This document shows, piece after piece, positions 44,722-55,584 of a DNA stretch of 64,000 nucleotides (position 1 is its first letter; each line of letters opens with the position of its first letter). This DNA comes from Hsuehochloa calcarea (taxonomy: Eukaryota > Streptophyta > Magnoliopsida > Poales > Poaceae): contig CM070599.1 of NCBI GenBank assembly GCA_036346395.1, positions 33,471,232 through 33,535,231 of the forward strand. Reading direction: 5' to 3'. The notes under the pieces are model-generated. The model saw nothing but the letters and a program-made list of their open reading frames with translations. It was not told where the DNA came from and searched no databases. A program made the position numbers and the translations under genes.

Positions 44722-46641
44722 CTAATTCTTTTTATTCCCAAAGAACTTAGAGAGCCGAACTGGACCTCCTTCCTCCTCACTATCACTGCCAGTGTGCTTG
44801 GATCTTGACCTGTTCTTATTATCCTTCTTATTTCTCTTTGATCTTGACCATGATCTGGACTTTCTTGAACCCCTTCCCTCATCATCACTGCTTGATGATT
44901 CTGAAGATGAGCTGGAACTTGACTCTGATGAACTTCTGTGCTGTTATGAATGCAAAAGTAAGCATACAGTACAAATTTAGTTCATCACAGGAAGGAAATG
45001 GTAGACAAATGTTTCTATTTACATTTGACACTTGCAAAACTCATTTAGTAGGATTTTTTTTGTAGTGGTTTGTTTCATCAGTCCCTTTTAGGGAAGTGAT
45101 GCGAGTAACTAAAGTTGGAATACAACTCATGCGATATTAAAATCAAAACTGATGCAGCTACAACAGAAATATCCCAAGTCATTATATTTGTATTTGGAGA
45201 GTATACCTTTCTCCTCTTTTTACTCCGTTTCTTTGCATCCTTATCCTTCCTCTCTGTATCCAAAATTCCTTGTCAGAAGAGTACTTGACATATGCAATAA
45301 ATTTAAGAAATAGGTAAACAAATGAAAGTAACAAGACCCAACTGTGGGAAATATCATTCGGCAGGTTGCTAAGTTACCCATTTACCTTTCTTGGAAGATG
45401 ATGATTTTGATGTTGAGTAGTTTTTTCCTAGAGCTAGCTTATGAGCCCTTTCTGCATCCAGTTGAGCTCTATACTCTCTCATCATTTTATCTTTGTCAGC
45501 CTCCATCTCACCCCTCTTTAGCTCCTCTTCCTATTAGGGAACAAGAGCATCATGAGTTACTGAATTGAAGTATCGATAATAAACCATTGTACCTTATGTT
45601 TAAGAACTATAATAGACTCGAAAATTGGTATCATTATCCAACAAAACTATGACTACTCGAAAATTGGTACCATTATCCAAGAAAACTATGACTACCTGAA
45701 ATAAAAAAACAAGTAAAAAATGGCATTATGAGACCTCTCCCAGGGAAAGAAAGGCTTCAATGGTAGAGAACTGTGGCACAAGATAATTGCTCTAACTCTT
45801 TGTATCATAGCACAAGTTTAAGTGTCTAATAGTAAACCACAGATAGAAAAACTCGACGGTCTGCAAACCAAAAAAGTGACCAACTGACCATTGCAACAGA
45901 TGGCACAGGAACGAGCTTCTCCTACTGCAAAAGCTCATGTTGCTAGATTTTCCCCTATACTATCGGAGCTTCATTTGTTACCATATGCCCTGGTAAGGTA
46001 ATCAATATTCCAAATCCAAGTAGTAAATATCAGGTTATAGCGAATTTAAGCATCCCGTATCGAAATCAACACCGCAAACAAAACTATGCTTGAAATCAGG
46101 AGCACCAGCACAACACAAAGCCTAAACGGTAGTGCGGACATGGATATAATCATGGTTTGAACACACAAAGAAGACCGAGAAATTAAATCCACTGATAAAG
46201 CTAGCACCGACCATGGCTGTACGTACCTTCTGCTTCTTTTTGAACTCCTCCCACGTGATGGTGTGGGTCTTGTTCAGGCTGGCCAAGCGCGCCGCATGCC
46301 ACTCTGGAGAATGAAATGAACCGTCCGTCTGCGACGGCCCTCATTAGTAAAAGCCCCTCAATTTTTTCTACAGCTATCTCCTAAGTCCTAACATCAAGAT
46401 TCTCCATGGATGTTGCCTACGTCCAGACAGATCTTAACATGGTTGTGGAGATGATCGCAGCAAGACGAATTGCGAGTTTGGGACTTGGAAGGGCAGGGGA
46501 AAGCAAGATCTGTAAGGGGAGTGTGAGGTGAGGAAGGGGACCGACCATGCCGTCTTCGGGGGAATCCGTGGCGCCGGGGGCGCCGGAGGAGGACCCCAGC
46601 CGCGCCCTCTGCATCGCCTTGTACGCCTGGTTCTTCCCCAT
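44722..46641 (-). CDS. MMtag-domain (MMTAG2-like, 'kinase phosphorylation domain') nuclear protein, 5 exons
   Basis: Exons 46641-46546, 46328-46227, 45530-45386, 45253-45207 and 44940-44722 sum to 609 nt (202 aa plus stop), with canonical splice sites (GCATG|GTCGGT, CGCAG|ACGG, AAG|GTACG, AATAG|GAAG, AAAG|GTAAA, ACAG|AGAG, AAAG|GTATA, ACAG|CACAG). The N-terminal MMtag domain spans about 1-105: MGKNQAYKAMQRARLGSSS, SFHSPEWHAARLASLNKTHT, TWEEFKKKQK and KDKMMREYRAQLDAERA. It is followed by Lys/Arg-rich nuclear-localisation-like stretches (KKRSKKRRK), a Ser-rich acidic patch, an SR-like RSRSK region and a conserved GGPVRLSKFFGN end. The family is related to human MMTAG2 (C1orf35). The Arg/Ser tail suggests a nuclear, perhaps RNA-processing context, but its function is not established. 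The gene looks intact. Confidence 0.93.
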
Positions 46642-48639
46642 CGCTACCTCCCTCCTCGATTCCTCGCTCGCTCGCTTAATCGGAGACCAGATTGGAACCG
46701 GAGGATGGAGAGAAAGGAGATCCCTTTCTGTCTGGTGCGCGTGTGCCGTGAGTTATGACTCGCTGGTGGTGATAAGGAGGACGACGGGGAGGAAAAGAGG
46801 AAACGGCTCCGCTGCGGCCGTGCTGCGCGCGCGTGCGTACCGTCCTATCAATGATGGATGGGCCTGATTGAGCAGGGTGAAATAGTGAGGTTTTTCTGTT
46901 CTTTTTGGCCAAAACAAGCCTTCTCATGAAGCCACATCGTCAGCTAATTATACCCTGCCGGATCGCTATTCCTTTCAGATTTCCGCCCGTCCGATTTCTG
47001 GCATATATTTTTTTTTCCACGTGCAACTTTACAATAATGTACAACTTTACAATAACTAGCAGCTTTACAGTGTATTTGAGCGCAGGGCGAAACCAAAAGG
47101 GCAGTCGGGGCTGGCGCCCCTCTACCAATAGACGGTTTATGGTGTACCCCTAGCACCACTTAGCCAGCCGCACTCGGGCAGACTACCACTGGCTGGTAAC
47201 TCGGCGTTCAACAAGCCGTAAACAGGTGAGAGCACCTCCTAAATTTTGGTACTTTGTCTGCCATTGTTTGCACGGCTAGATTTGTTTCAAAGTTTGTATA
47301 AATGCTTGAGAATATATTTACGTATCTTGTAGGCTATTTAGATTTTTTAAAGATATCCCAAACATTATAAATGACACTAGAAACTTGGAGGGAAATACAA
47401 CATGGGAAGCGTAATTGAAGTATGAGATTTGATGGAAGAAAATTATTGAGCATTATAAGTTGTTGGGGTTCTTACAAATATAACCATTATCTATCATGCA
47501 TATATCATATATCTGCATACCCATATTCTTACTCTATTAGTTTTTTTTTTCAAATTTTATGCATACACATGCATCTCTATTTAATTTCAAGCAATATGTT
47601 GATTATGTGTGTGATAAATTATTTTATTAGTTTATATGGTATTAGAGTACCTTGCTCACGCATATAACGATACACCATGGGTGACCTACCTTGAAATTAT
47701 CTCCCCTCACATGTCGGCTGCCCCACCAAACCGTGTGTCTTCTATCTTTTCTCGCCATCATAACTTTTTTTTTGCTTCAACCTCCAACATTAAGCCCAAA
47801 TCTTGATTCATCCCTCTCAGCTGCCACTCTTTCCAATGTAATACTTTACCATATAGCTATCTTCTACTTCTCCCTAATTATTGTTTAATACTAACTGTTG
47901 CGACATCAACACATATACACATGCGACCGTCATCGATCCCTGTCGGGGACGCATGCCACGCTCTCTCTGGTGGCTCCGAGGCTATTCCCTAAAGCTGCAT
48001 CATATCCACTTTCTAAGCTTTTTGCTCTTCTTCCTCTATGCGCTCGTGCTTCTATTCGTATAGATGCATGCATGTATATACATATGCATGATGTTATGCA
48101 TGTTTGATGTCTTCTTCTCTCGTGTCGGTTACTTCTTTTCTTCGATGTTTGCCAACTCAATGTTGTCAGTCTCCCATCTTCATTGATGTTGGTATACCTG
48201 TTTTAGTCGTTGTCTAACGATATAGAGAATCTTCTTATCATCGTCGGTGACGCCGTACCCCTCACCAGTGATGGCACTCTTAGCTACCCGATAGCCCCAT
48301 ACCGCCCATAGCGCGTTTTCAATGCGAAGCTTCATCTCGTCTCTGCTAGAGCTTTCTCATCATTGAGTTTCTTTGACCACTAATTTCTTCAACAACGCCG
48401 ATGCTCACCACTTGTCATTGCGTTCTCTTGGCTCCTTCGACTCTGGACTTTATCTTCAATGACTCTGGCAAGCAGCACAACATTGTCCTCATTGAATGAC
48501 TAAGGTGAGCAGCATGATATTGTCCTCAGCTTCTTCATCGCCGTCGCTGTGGCTCTTCGCTTCCCTATAGGTCAATGTCTTCTTTGTAGGACAGATCGAT
48601 GTCATTACACTATTTTGTGGCCTCTCTGACACTATTCAT
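46642..48639. other. Intergenic spacer upstream of the MMtag gene
   Basis: 46650-46880 is the GC-rich promoter/5' UTR of the MMtag gene. From 47000 the sequence is AT-rich with scattered pyrimidine-rich parts (47690-48600). No domain-bearing frame was found. Confidence 0.4.
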
Positions 48640-49980
48640 ACTATCATCGTTATAACTTTTATTTTTATTCAAAATTTTAGTTATTTTTATATTAGATTTT
48701 GCATGCAAATTAAATTGCTAATTTTATATAATTTATTCTAAATTTTAGTTATTTAGGGATTTTTACTTTGGAATTTGCATAGAAATCAAATTGCAAATTT
48801 TATTTTATTTTGAATTTTAGTTAGTTTTCTTGAAATTCGTATACAAATCCAATTGCTAATTTTTCTTTAATATTTCCCCCGAATTACAATTATTTATGGA
48901 TTTAACCTTGGAATTTGTATCAAAATCAAATTGTTAATGTTATGTTATCTTTTATTCTAAATTTCAGTTATTTTTTGGATGGATTTTGTATACAAATATG
49001 GTTGCGAGTTTTTGTTTAATTTTTATTCTAAAATATAATTATTTAGATATTCTACTTAGAAATTTGTATGGAATCAAATTGCTAATTTTATTTTTTTACT
49101 GCTAATTTTAGTTTTACTGTAGTTGACATGGACTCCTTTTATTCTAGACACATCACAATGAACGGTGTAGATTTTTCTCATTTTCCTCTAACGTTGGAAT
49201 TTCTAGCCCTCGAGAGCGATCGTGGTGGCTTCTTTTGTCCCCCCCCCCCACACCACTCGTGCTATTCTCATTGTAATATTTATTTTTATTCAATATGTTA
49301 GTTATTTTTATTGGAGTTCGTATACAAATACAATTGCTAAATTTATTTAATTTGTTTCAAATTATAGGGACTTTACTTTGGAATTCGTATGAAAATAAAA
49401 TTGCAAATTTTCTTTTATCTTTTATTTCGAATTTCAGTAGTTTTTCTTGGAATTCCTATACGAATCCAATTGCTATTTTTTCCTTGATTTTTATTACGAA
49501 TTACAGTTACTTAGGGATTTTACTTTAGAATTTGTATTGAAATCAAATTGCTAATTTTATTATTTTTATACTGAATGTCAGTTCTTTTTTTTTTGGTTAG
49601 ATTTCCTATACAAATCTATTTTTTTATTTAATTCTTATTCCAAAAATAATGATTGGAACTCGTATTGAATTCAAATTGCTAATTTTATTTATGTTTTTTG
49701 GATTTTAGTTATTTTTGTTGGATTTCGTATACAAATCTAGTTTCTGTTATTTATTTATTTATTATTCTGAATTATAATTATTTAAGGATTTTACTTAGAA
49801 ATTCGTATGAAAATCAAATTGCTAATTTTATTTTATTTTTATTCCGAATTTCAGTTTTATTATACTTGAGATGGACTCTTTTACTTATGAATTCATATAG
49901 AAATCAAATTGCTAATTTGGTTTTATTGTTTATTCTGAATTTTAATTTTATTGTATTTGACATTGACTCTTTTTCTTTAA
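48640..49980 (+). repeat. AT-rich degenerate repeat array
   Basis: A composite motif recurs roughly every 70-95 bp: GAATTTTAGTTATTT, then GGATTTTACTTTGGAATT, then CGTATACAAATC(A)AATTGCTAATTTTATTT. At least twelve degenerate copies lie in two blocks (about 48640-49140 and 49260-49980), separated by a short unique stretch containing a C-run at 49242-49250. Frames here are chance products of AT-rich sequence. Confidence 0.7.
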
Positions 49981-50763
49981 CCATAACCTTTATAATATGA
50001 ACCCACCACGATTGATTGATGATATGGATGTTTCCTTTTTTCCACGATGTAAATGTCTTACCTTTAAGAGTGAACGTGATGATTTTTTTTACTCTACTTT
50101 GAATAATAGATAGAAGATTTTGCCTTGGTTTTGGATAGGTGATCTGATCCGAGCGGTTAAATCCGTGTTCCAACAGCTCACAGTGCTCGTAAGCGATTCC
50201 CTCTGTAACATCTGTAGAGGATCCTGGTCGCCTGCGATGAGCATATATTACATTACATTTTTTTCAATATACATATATATGGTTTTCCTTATGATCCATA
50301 GAGCTTATTTCGATTTGTGCTATCACCCTTAACATTCTCGCAGATTGCATATCTGCTTGCTGAAACATAAAATCCACATCATTTTTATTCAAAGAGCATA
50401 TATTAAGTCAGATACTTATTGAACATATATATACCTTTTTATTCAACTCATTCGGATTAGACATGAATTATTGTCCCATCCGGCCAATCAGTATTGTCCA
50501 CTTCAATGGCAACCGGTTGAAATTTCAGTTGGCCATTCACCTAACGATCGGCAGCACCGGGAACTAACTATAAGCATTGCAATATCTTCACAGCGAGTTA
50601 CGATACGGTCACAACTCGCTCCACCGCAGCCAGTCAGAACAAAAAAAAAAGACCGTCCTACCTTGTGATTTACACATTGCAGTTGGCACCGCCATGAACT
50701 AAAACTGGGTAAAGAATGGACTGCTGATGTTAGCAGCCATGGAAGTGCCTGTTCTTCTACCTA
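49981..50763. other. Intergenic spacer and 3' UTR of the LETM1-like locus
   Basis: AT-rich on the left, mixed from 50400. Nothing recognised besides the probable 3' UTR next to 50764. Confidence 0.4.
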
Positions 50764-51664
50764 TCATCGTGCCACTTCCTCATTTTCATTGTTTTCCTCT
50801 GTTTGTGATGCCAGCTTCACAATGTCTTCCACAAGGATCTTTCCTTCTGTTAGGCATAGAAACAGAAAAAAGCTTAGGAATATAGGAGTGAGGAGATGGA
50901 CTGTTATCCATCACTACAGTAGGTAAGTGTCGAGTGGAACCTTTATCTTTAGAAAGATTGCTGATAAGCTCTTGGACGCCTTCCTTCCCTAGGGTGTCTT
51001 TGAGATAATTTGCAGCTGCTGCTACCTCTTCAGGAGTCACTTTGCCATCACGGTCCCTGCAACCAGATCAGCTTATTGTTGATGAGCAAGGAAAATCAAA
51101 CATATCCATGACGCAATCCAGTTCCTTGGTTAGTGGCATACAGTATTAATGAGCAAACTATGCTTACAGGCGAACAATTTGATCATGTATAATTTTTCTG
51201 CTACATAGGAAAGATATGAATGATTTGGCGATCTATTAGTCTTTAATCATCTCAACTCAAATCTGGTAGAGCTAAGGTATGGACATGCACTGAGCGGGAG
51301 GGAAAAATGACTGCATTAACATCAGTTGAAATCACTTGGGAATGTCCATAGGGTTAACATTTCCATCTATTATTGGCTGTTGTCCCAACTTGGACTAGCT
51401 TTCTCTTCTAGCCAAGCAATTCTCTCTCTTACTGAATTTTACCACTTTCTGCTGTTGTTCCAAAAAAATGAAGATCAAAGAAAAACTACCACAATTTCTC
51501 TATAAATTCACCTGCAACAAAACTTGCTAGTAAAGTAGTAAGTGATTCATGACAGCCTTACGGACATGCAAGGGGCAATTACTATCAAGCAGCTGCCAGC
51601 GGTTGCCTATTCGTGCATCAACATCATCAATCTCCTTTTCTAATTTCTGAAGCATAGCATCAAC

Positions 51665-52624
51665 CTGAAATGCAGCAAAACAGTATGTCAACAATAGCCC
51701 CTTAGTATCAAAGAGCAAGAAGAGAAAACAGACATTTACAAATCTCAAGTCTGAATTATAGATTTCAGGTAGAAGCCTACCCAATATAACAAGAGAGACT
51801 TCATATTTATCAAGGAAAATCTTTAAATTAGTAAATACAGAACAAAGACATGCAAGTGAATACTGCAGAAGTGCAGAGTGCAGACCCTCAATAGTAGAGA
51901 GATTAGAGAAGCAATAGAAGCCAGTCAATACACAGAGTCACAGACATAAAACAACACCAAAAGTAGAGCTCAGAACTCAGAAGAGTGAAAATGCTGATAA
52001 ATGATGACCCAGTTAAATTCAGGTTTCGTGGTATCGAGCGGGAATAGAAAGAACGGGTTGGTGCGATTTGAGTATTTGATTTTAGAATCAGATAAAATAA
52101 TAGTGCAATTATGTAGAGCCAACATAACAGATTGATTTGATATAGGTTAGTTCTTGTGAAGTTCCAAATAATATATCTGGACCATTTGGTACAAGGCCAG
52201 CATTTGCAAACAAGAAAGTTAAAGGTAGAAATCACTAGTATATCTAAAACATATGTTTCTCCTCCTAAAGGGCAAAAAATAATATCCAACCATGTCTGCT
52301 TCTTTTCCAGCCTCCAGTTATCTGGTAATATGGCCAATTTATGCAGTAATTTGTAATAGGTACCTGCTACCAACACTGCCAACAAGAAGCCCATTTATTA
52401 TCTTTGTTATCTCAGTCTAGTTATAAATCAGCATGGTTAATTTTGGAAAATTTGGGACAAACTTCTTAAGGTGTGTACATAATATCAAAAATGAATTATT
52501 CAACTATTACAACTAATAAGCGATTGATTGCCAAAGCTCATAACTAGCCAAGCACAAATTTCTACCTATATGATAATATCTTGTGTGCTAGTCAATAATT
52601 CTTGTACTTTCGAACTACATTAAC
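51665..52624. other. LETM1 intron sequence left of the truncated copia
   Basis: Searched by eye for the missing LETM1 middle exons. None was found. A 163-codon minus-strand frame (52394-51906) has no family resemblance. Confidence 0.4.
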
Positions 52625-52676
52625 ACACATTAGTACTTATCGTGAGGTTGCTCCTTATTCTGAGTGACAGCTCGCT

Positions 52677-54049
52677 ATGGCAGAAGAACTTGATGCTCTT
52701 CGACGTACGGAGACTTGGGATATTGTATCGACTCTTGTGCATGCTCGTCTGATCACGTGCAAGTGGGTGTACAAGATTAAGACCCAGTCTGATGGTACTA
52801 TTGAGCGCTACAAGGCTCGCCTTGTGGCCCGTGGTTATCATCAGGAGTATGGTCGGGACTACGATGAGACTTTTGCCCCTGTTGCCCATATGACCACTGT
52901 TCGCACTCTTGTTGCGGTTGTTTCTGTTCGCCGGTGGTCTATCTCTCAACTGGATGTTAAGAATGCTTTTCTTAATGGTGATTTGCATGAGGAAGTCTAC
53001 ATGCAGTCACCACCTGGGTATTCTGTTCCTAATGGGCATGTCTATCGTCTTCGTCGTGCTCTTTATGGCCTCAAACAGGCTCCTCGTGCCTGGTTTGCAC
53101 GTTTTACCTTAATGATTACTGCTATTGGTTTCACTGTCAGTTTCCACGATCCTACACTTTTTGTCTATGTCTCATCTCGAGGTAGGACACTGCTTCTTCT
53201 ATATGTTGATGACATGCTCATCACTAGTGATGATTCTTTCTTCGTCACATATGTGAAGAAGCATCTCAGTGAGCAGTTTTTGATGACTGCTCTTGGTTCT
53301 CTTACATACTTCCTTGGGATTGAGGTCTCTTTCATGCTTGAGGGCTACTATTTCTCCCAGCAGAAGTATGTCCATGATCTTCTTGACCGGTTTGGTCTGA
53401 CTGATACTCGCACTGCTGAGACTCCCATAGAGCTATCCCTCCAGCTTTGTGCCACTGATGATGATCTTCTTCAGGATCCTACTCGATATCGTCATCTTGT
53501 TGGGAGTTTGGTGTACCTTATGAGCACCCGTCCTGATATTGCTTATGTTGTTCATATCTTGAGTTAGTTCATGGCCCGTCCTACCCATATTCACTACAGT
53601 CATCTTCGTGTTCTTCGCTACTTGCGTGGGACTATCTCTCGTCGTTTGTTTTTCCCTAGCTCCACCTCACTACAGCTTCAGGCGTACTCCGATGCGACCT
53701 GGGTTAGTGATCCTTCTGATCGTCGTTCTCTTTCGCCATCGTGTTTTTCTTGGCTCCTCCTCGATTGCCCGAAAACTAAGAAGCGCATCGCAGATTCCGC
53801 TCGAGTGCAGAGACTGAGTTGAGAGCTATGACAGCAGTGACAGCAGATATTACTTGGTTGAGGTGGCTACTTGCAGATTTTGGAGTACCTGTGGTGAGAC
53901 CTACGACTCTTTTGTCTGACAGTACAGGTGCTATCAGTATTGCATGGGACCCAGTGAAACATGAGCTCACCAAGCATATTGGTGTGGATGCTTCATACAC
54001 TTGCTCACAGGTGCAGAAGGTGGTACTTGTTTTACAGTTTGTGCCATAA
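52677..54049 (+). pseudogene. Copia reverse transcriptase/RNase H remnant
   Basis: The reverse transcriptase is open for 296 codons (52677-53567) and holds GRDYDETFAPVAHM, QLDVKNAFLNGDLHEEVYM, YGLKQAPRAWF and the catalytic YVDDM. A TAG interrupts just before the connection region, whose next piece starts at 53571. RNase H motifs continue in another frame to 54049. This is the best preserved pol domain in the window, which implies a fairly recent insertion. Confidence 0.85.
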
Positions 54050-54151
54050 GAACTACAGGTTGCTGACTTCTTCGCGAAACCACAAATTAGGACACAACAT
54101 TTGTATGTTCTCTCCAAACCCAGTGTGTGATCCACCATGAGTTTGAGAGGG

Positions 54152-54264
54152 TGTTATAATAGGACTCTAGAATAGATTTTGATTTTCTTATCTGTAACCC
54201 CTTTGTAATCCCTAAATATATTACCCATTGGGCCCTATTGAATATACGCATATTATTCGTAACA
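54152..54264 (+). repeat. 3' LTR of the truncated copia element
   Basis: 113 bp from TGTTATAATAGG to TTCGTAACA, preceded by a polypurine stretch. No partner LTR in the window. Confidence 0.7.
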
Positions 54265-55463
54265 ATGAGAACCACAAAAAATCACTCGAATTTTCTACTG
54301 GGGTTTTTGTTTGGTAGGCTTTCTGGAAAATATTCTAACTCAAGTTTGAGTTAATAGCTGATCTTCAAAGATAGTAGCGATTATGTCCAGTATAAAAGCA
54401 TGCTTACATGTTGACGATGCAACTCTCGAGTTGAACTAAAGATTTGTAGCAAGTTATGTTCTACATCGTCCATCGTATCTTTTTTCTTACTCTTGCATCT
54501 ACATTTAGAAGCAATAGAAGGACATACCCTTGCAATTTCTTCCGAAGCATGAATCTCAAATAGTGATCTGTACCAAAAAGTTGAATCCCCATATATTTGC
54601 ACATATTTACCAATCGTGCTCTGCAGGAAAATAATGATCAGAAAGCTAGTAAAATCAAGGATTAAGTATATATTCATGAAACAGCAACCTGTTCATGTTA
54701 TCCAAAGTCAGCTCATCATTAAACAGCTTTGCAAAGCTCAAAATTTCTTCATTGGAGACATGTCCACCTTTCCTAACCTAGTTGCAAATTTAAGAGTACA
54801 TCACCAAAAACCATTAGTACAATACACTAAGTGATTTATGTATTCAACTTGAAAAAACAAATTGAGCCAATACCTTGTTCAAAAATTCATCCAGGTCTTC
54901 AGCAGTCTGTTTCATTTCTCCACTACGTGATGTTTGGACTTCCTTTGCCATTTCCTTTGCGGTATCTTGTAAATTTTTTGCATATTCCATCCTTGCTTTC
55001 AGTTTCCTTTTTAATGCCTCCTATACATAGGTAAGTGAAATGTGGTCCTGAGCATATTTGTTTACATTTAGTAATTCTGGTGGCAAGAAACATATTACAC
55101 CGAGGTCAGTACCTCTTCTTTCATCTTGTCCTGGAAAGTGGATGGCAACATGTTTGGGAACAACTTGAGGAACACTGGCAGTAAGAATTCCATGAACGGA
55201 ACGATGACAAACACAGCAAAAGGTACCAGCCTGAACATGTCTGCTGTTGTGCGTGTGAGCTGTTGCCTCTCTCTTCTTGTAAGGCTCTTTCCACCAGCAA
55301 GTTTCACCAACAATCTTGATGAAATTCTAACATCTGCCCACAGTAGCTTAGTGCCCAACCAATAATGCTGCAGTGTAGAAACGAATTCATCCTTCCAAAG
55401 CTTCAACTTCGCAGCCCAACCCACAAAACAAAATATAAATCGAAGCGTTGAAAACAAACAACT

Positions 55464-55572
55464 TGTTGGAATGAGGCTTGTTATTCATTCCAATGAGCCA
55501 AAAGGCCAATATATAACATGTACAGGGTTGTCAACATGCAAAGAACACCTTAGACTATATGTATATCTAACA
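55464..55572 (-). repeat. 3' LTR of the 5.4-kb copia element
   Basis: 109 bp, TGTTGGAATGAGG...TATATCTAACA, bordering the polypurine complement. Confidence 0.85.
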
Positions 55573-55584
55573 CCCCCCTCAAAC

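Larger units (their letters stand above)
52625..54264 (+). mobile_element. 5'-truncated Ty1/copia element in the LETM1 locus
   Basis: Plus-oriented, it begins in the reverse transcriptase (STYREVAPYSE, stop, QLAMAEELDALRR), continues with KWVYKIK, ARLVARGY, LLLYVDDMLI and TRPDIAY, then RNase H (SDATWVSDPSDR, HELTKHIGVDAS). A polypurine stretch GAGTTTGAGAGGG leads into a 113-bp 3' LTR (54152-54264, TGTTATAATAGG...TTCGTAACA). 5' LTR, gag, protease and integrase are absent. A stop at 53565-53567 and a frameshift near 53815 break what remains. Confidence 0.85.

Noticed and set aside
49698..50000. 100-codon hydrophobic frame within the AT-rich array
   Set aside because: A product of the repeated AT-rich motif.
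51903..52394. Hydrophobic 163-codon frame on the minus strand that could be taken for a membrane protein
   Set aside because: AT-rich intronic sequence, with composition giving Leu/Phe/Ile codons. Lacks LETM1 similarity and any start context.
54381..54527. Possible further LETM1 coding after the exon ending at 54528
   Set aside because: The sequence after GTATGT does not match the next conserved LETM1 block and reads as intron.
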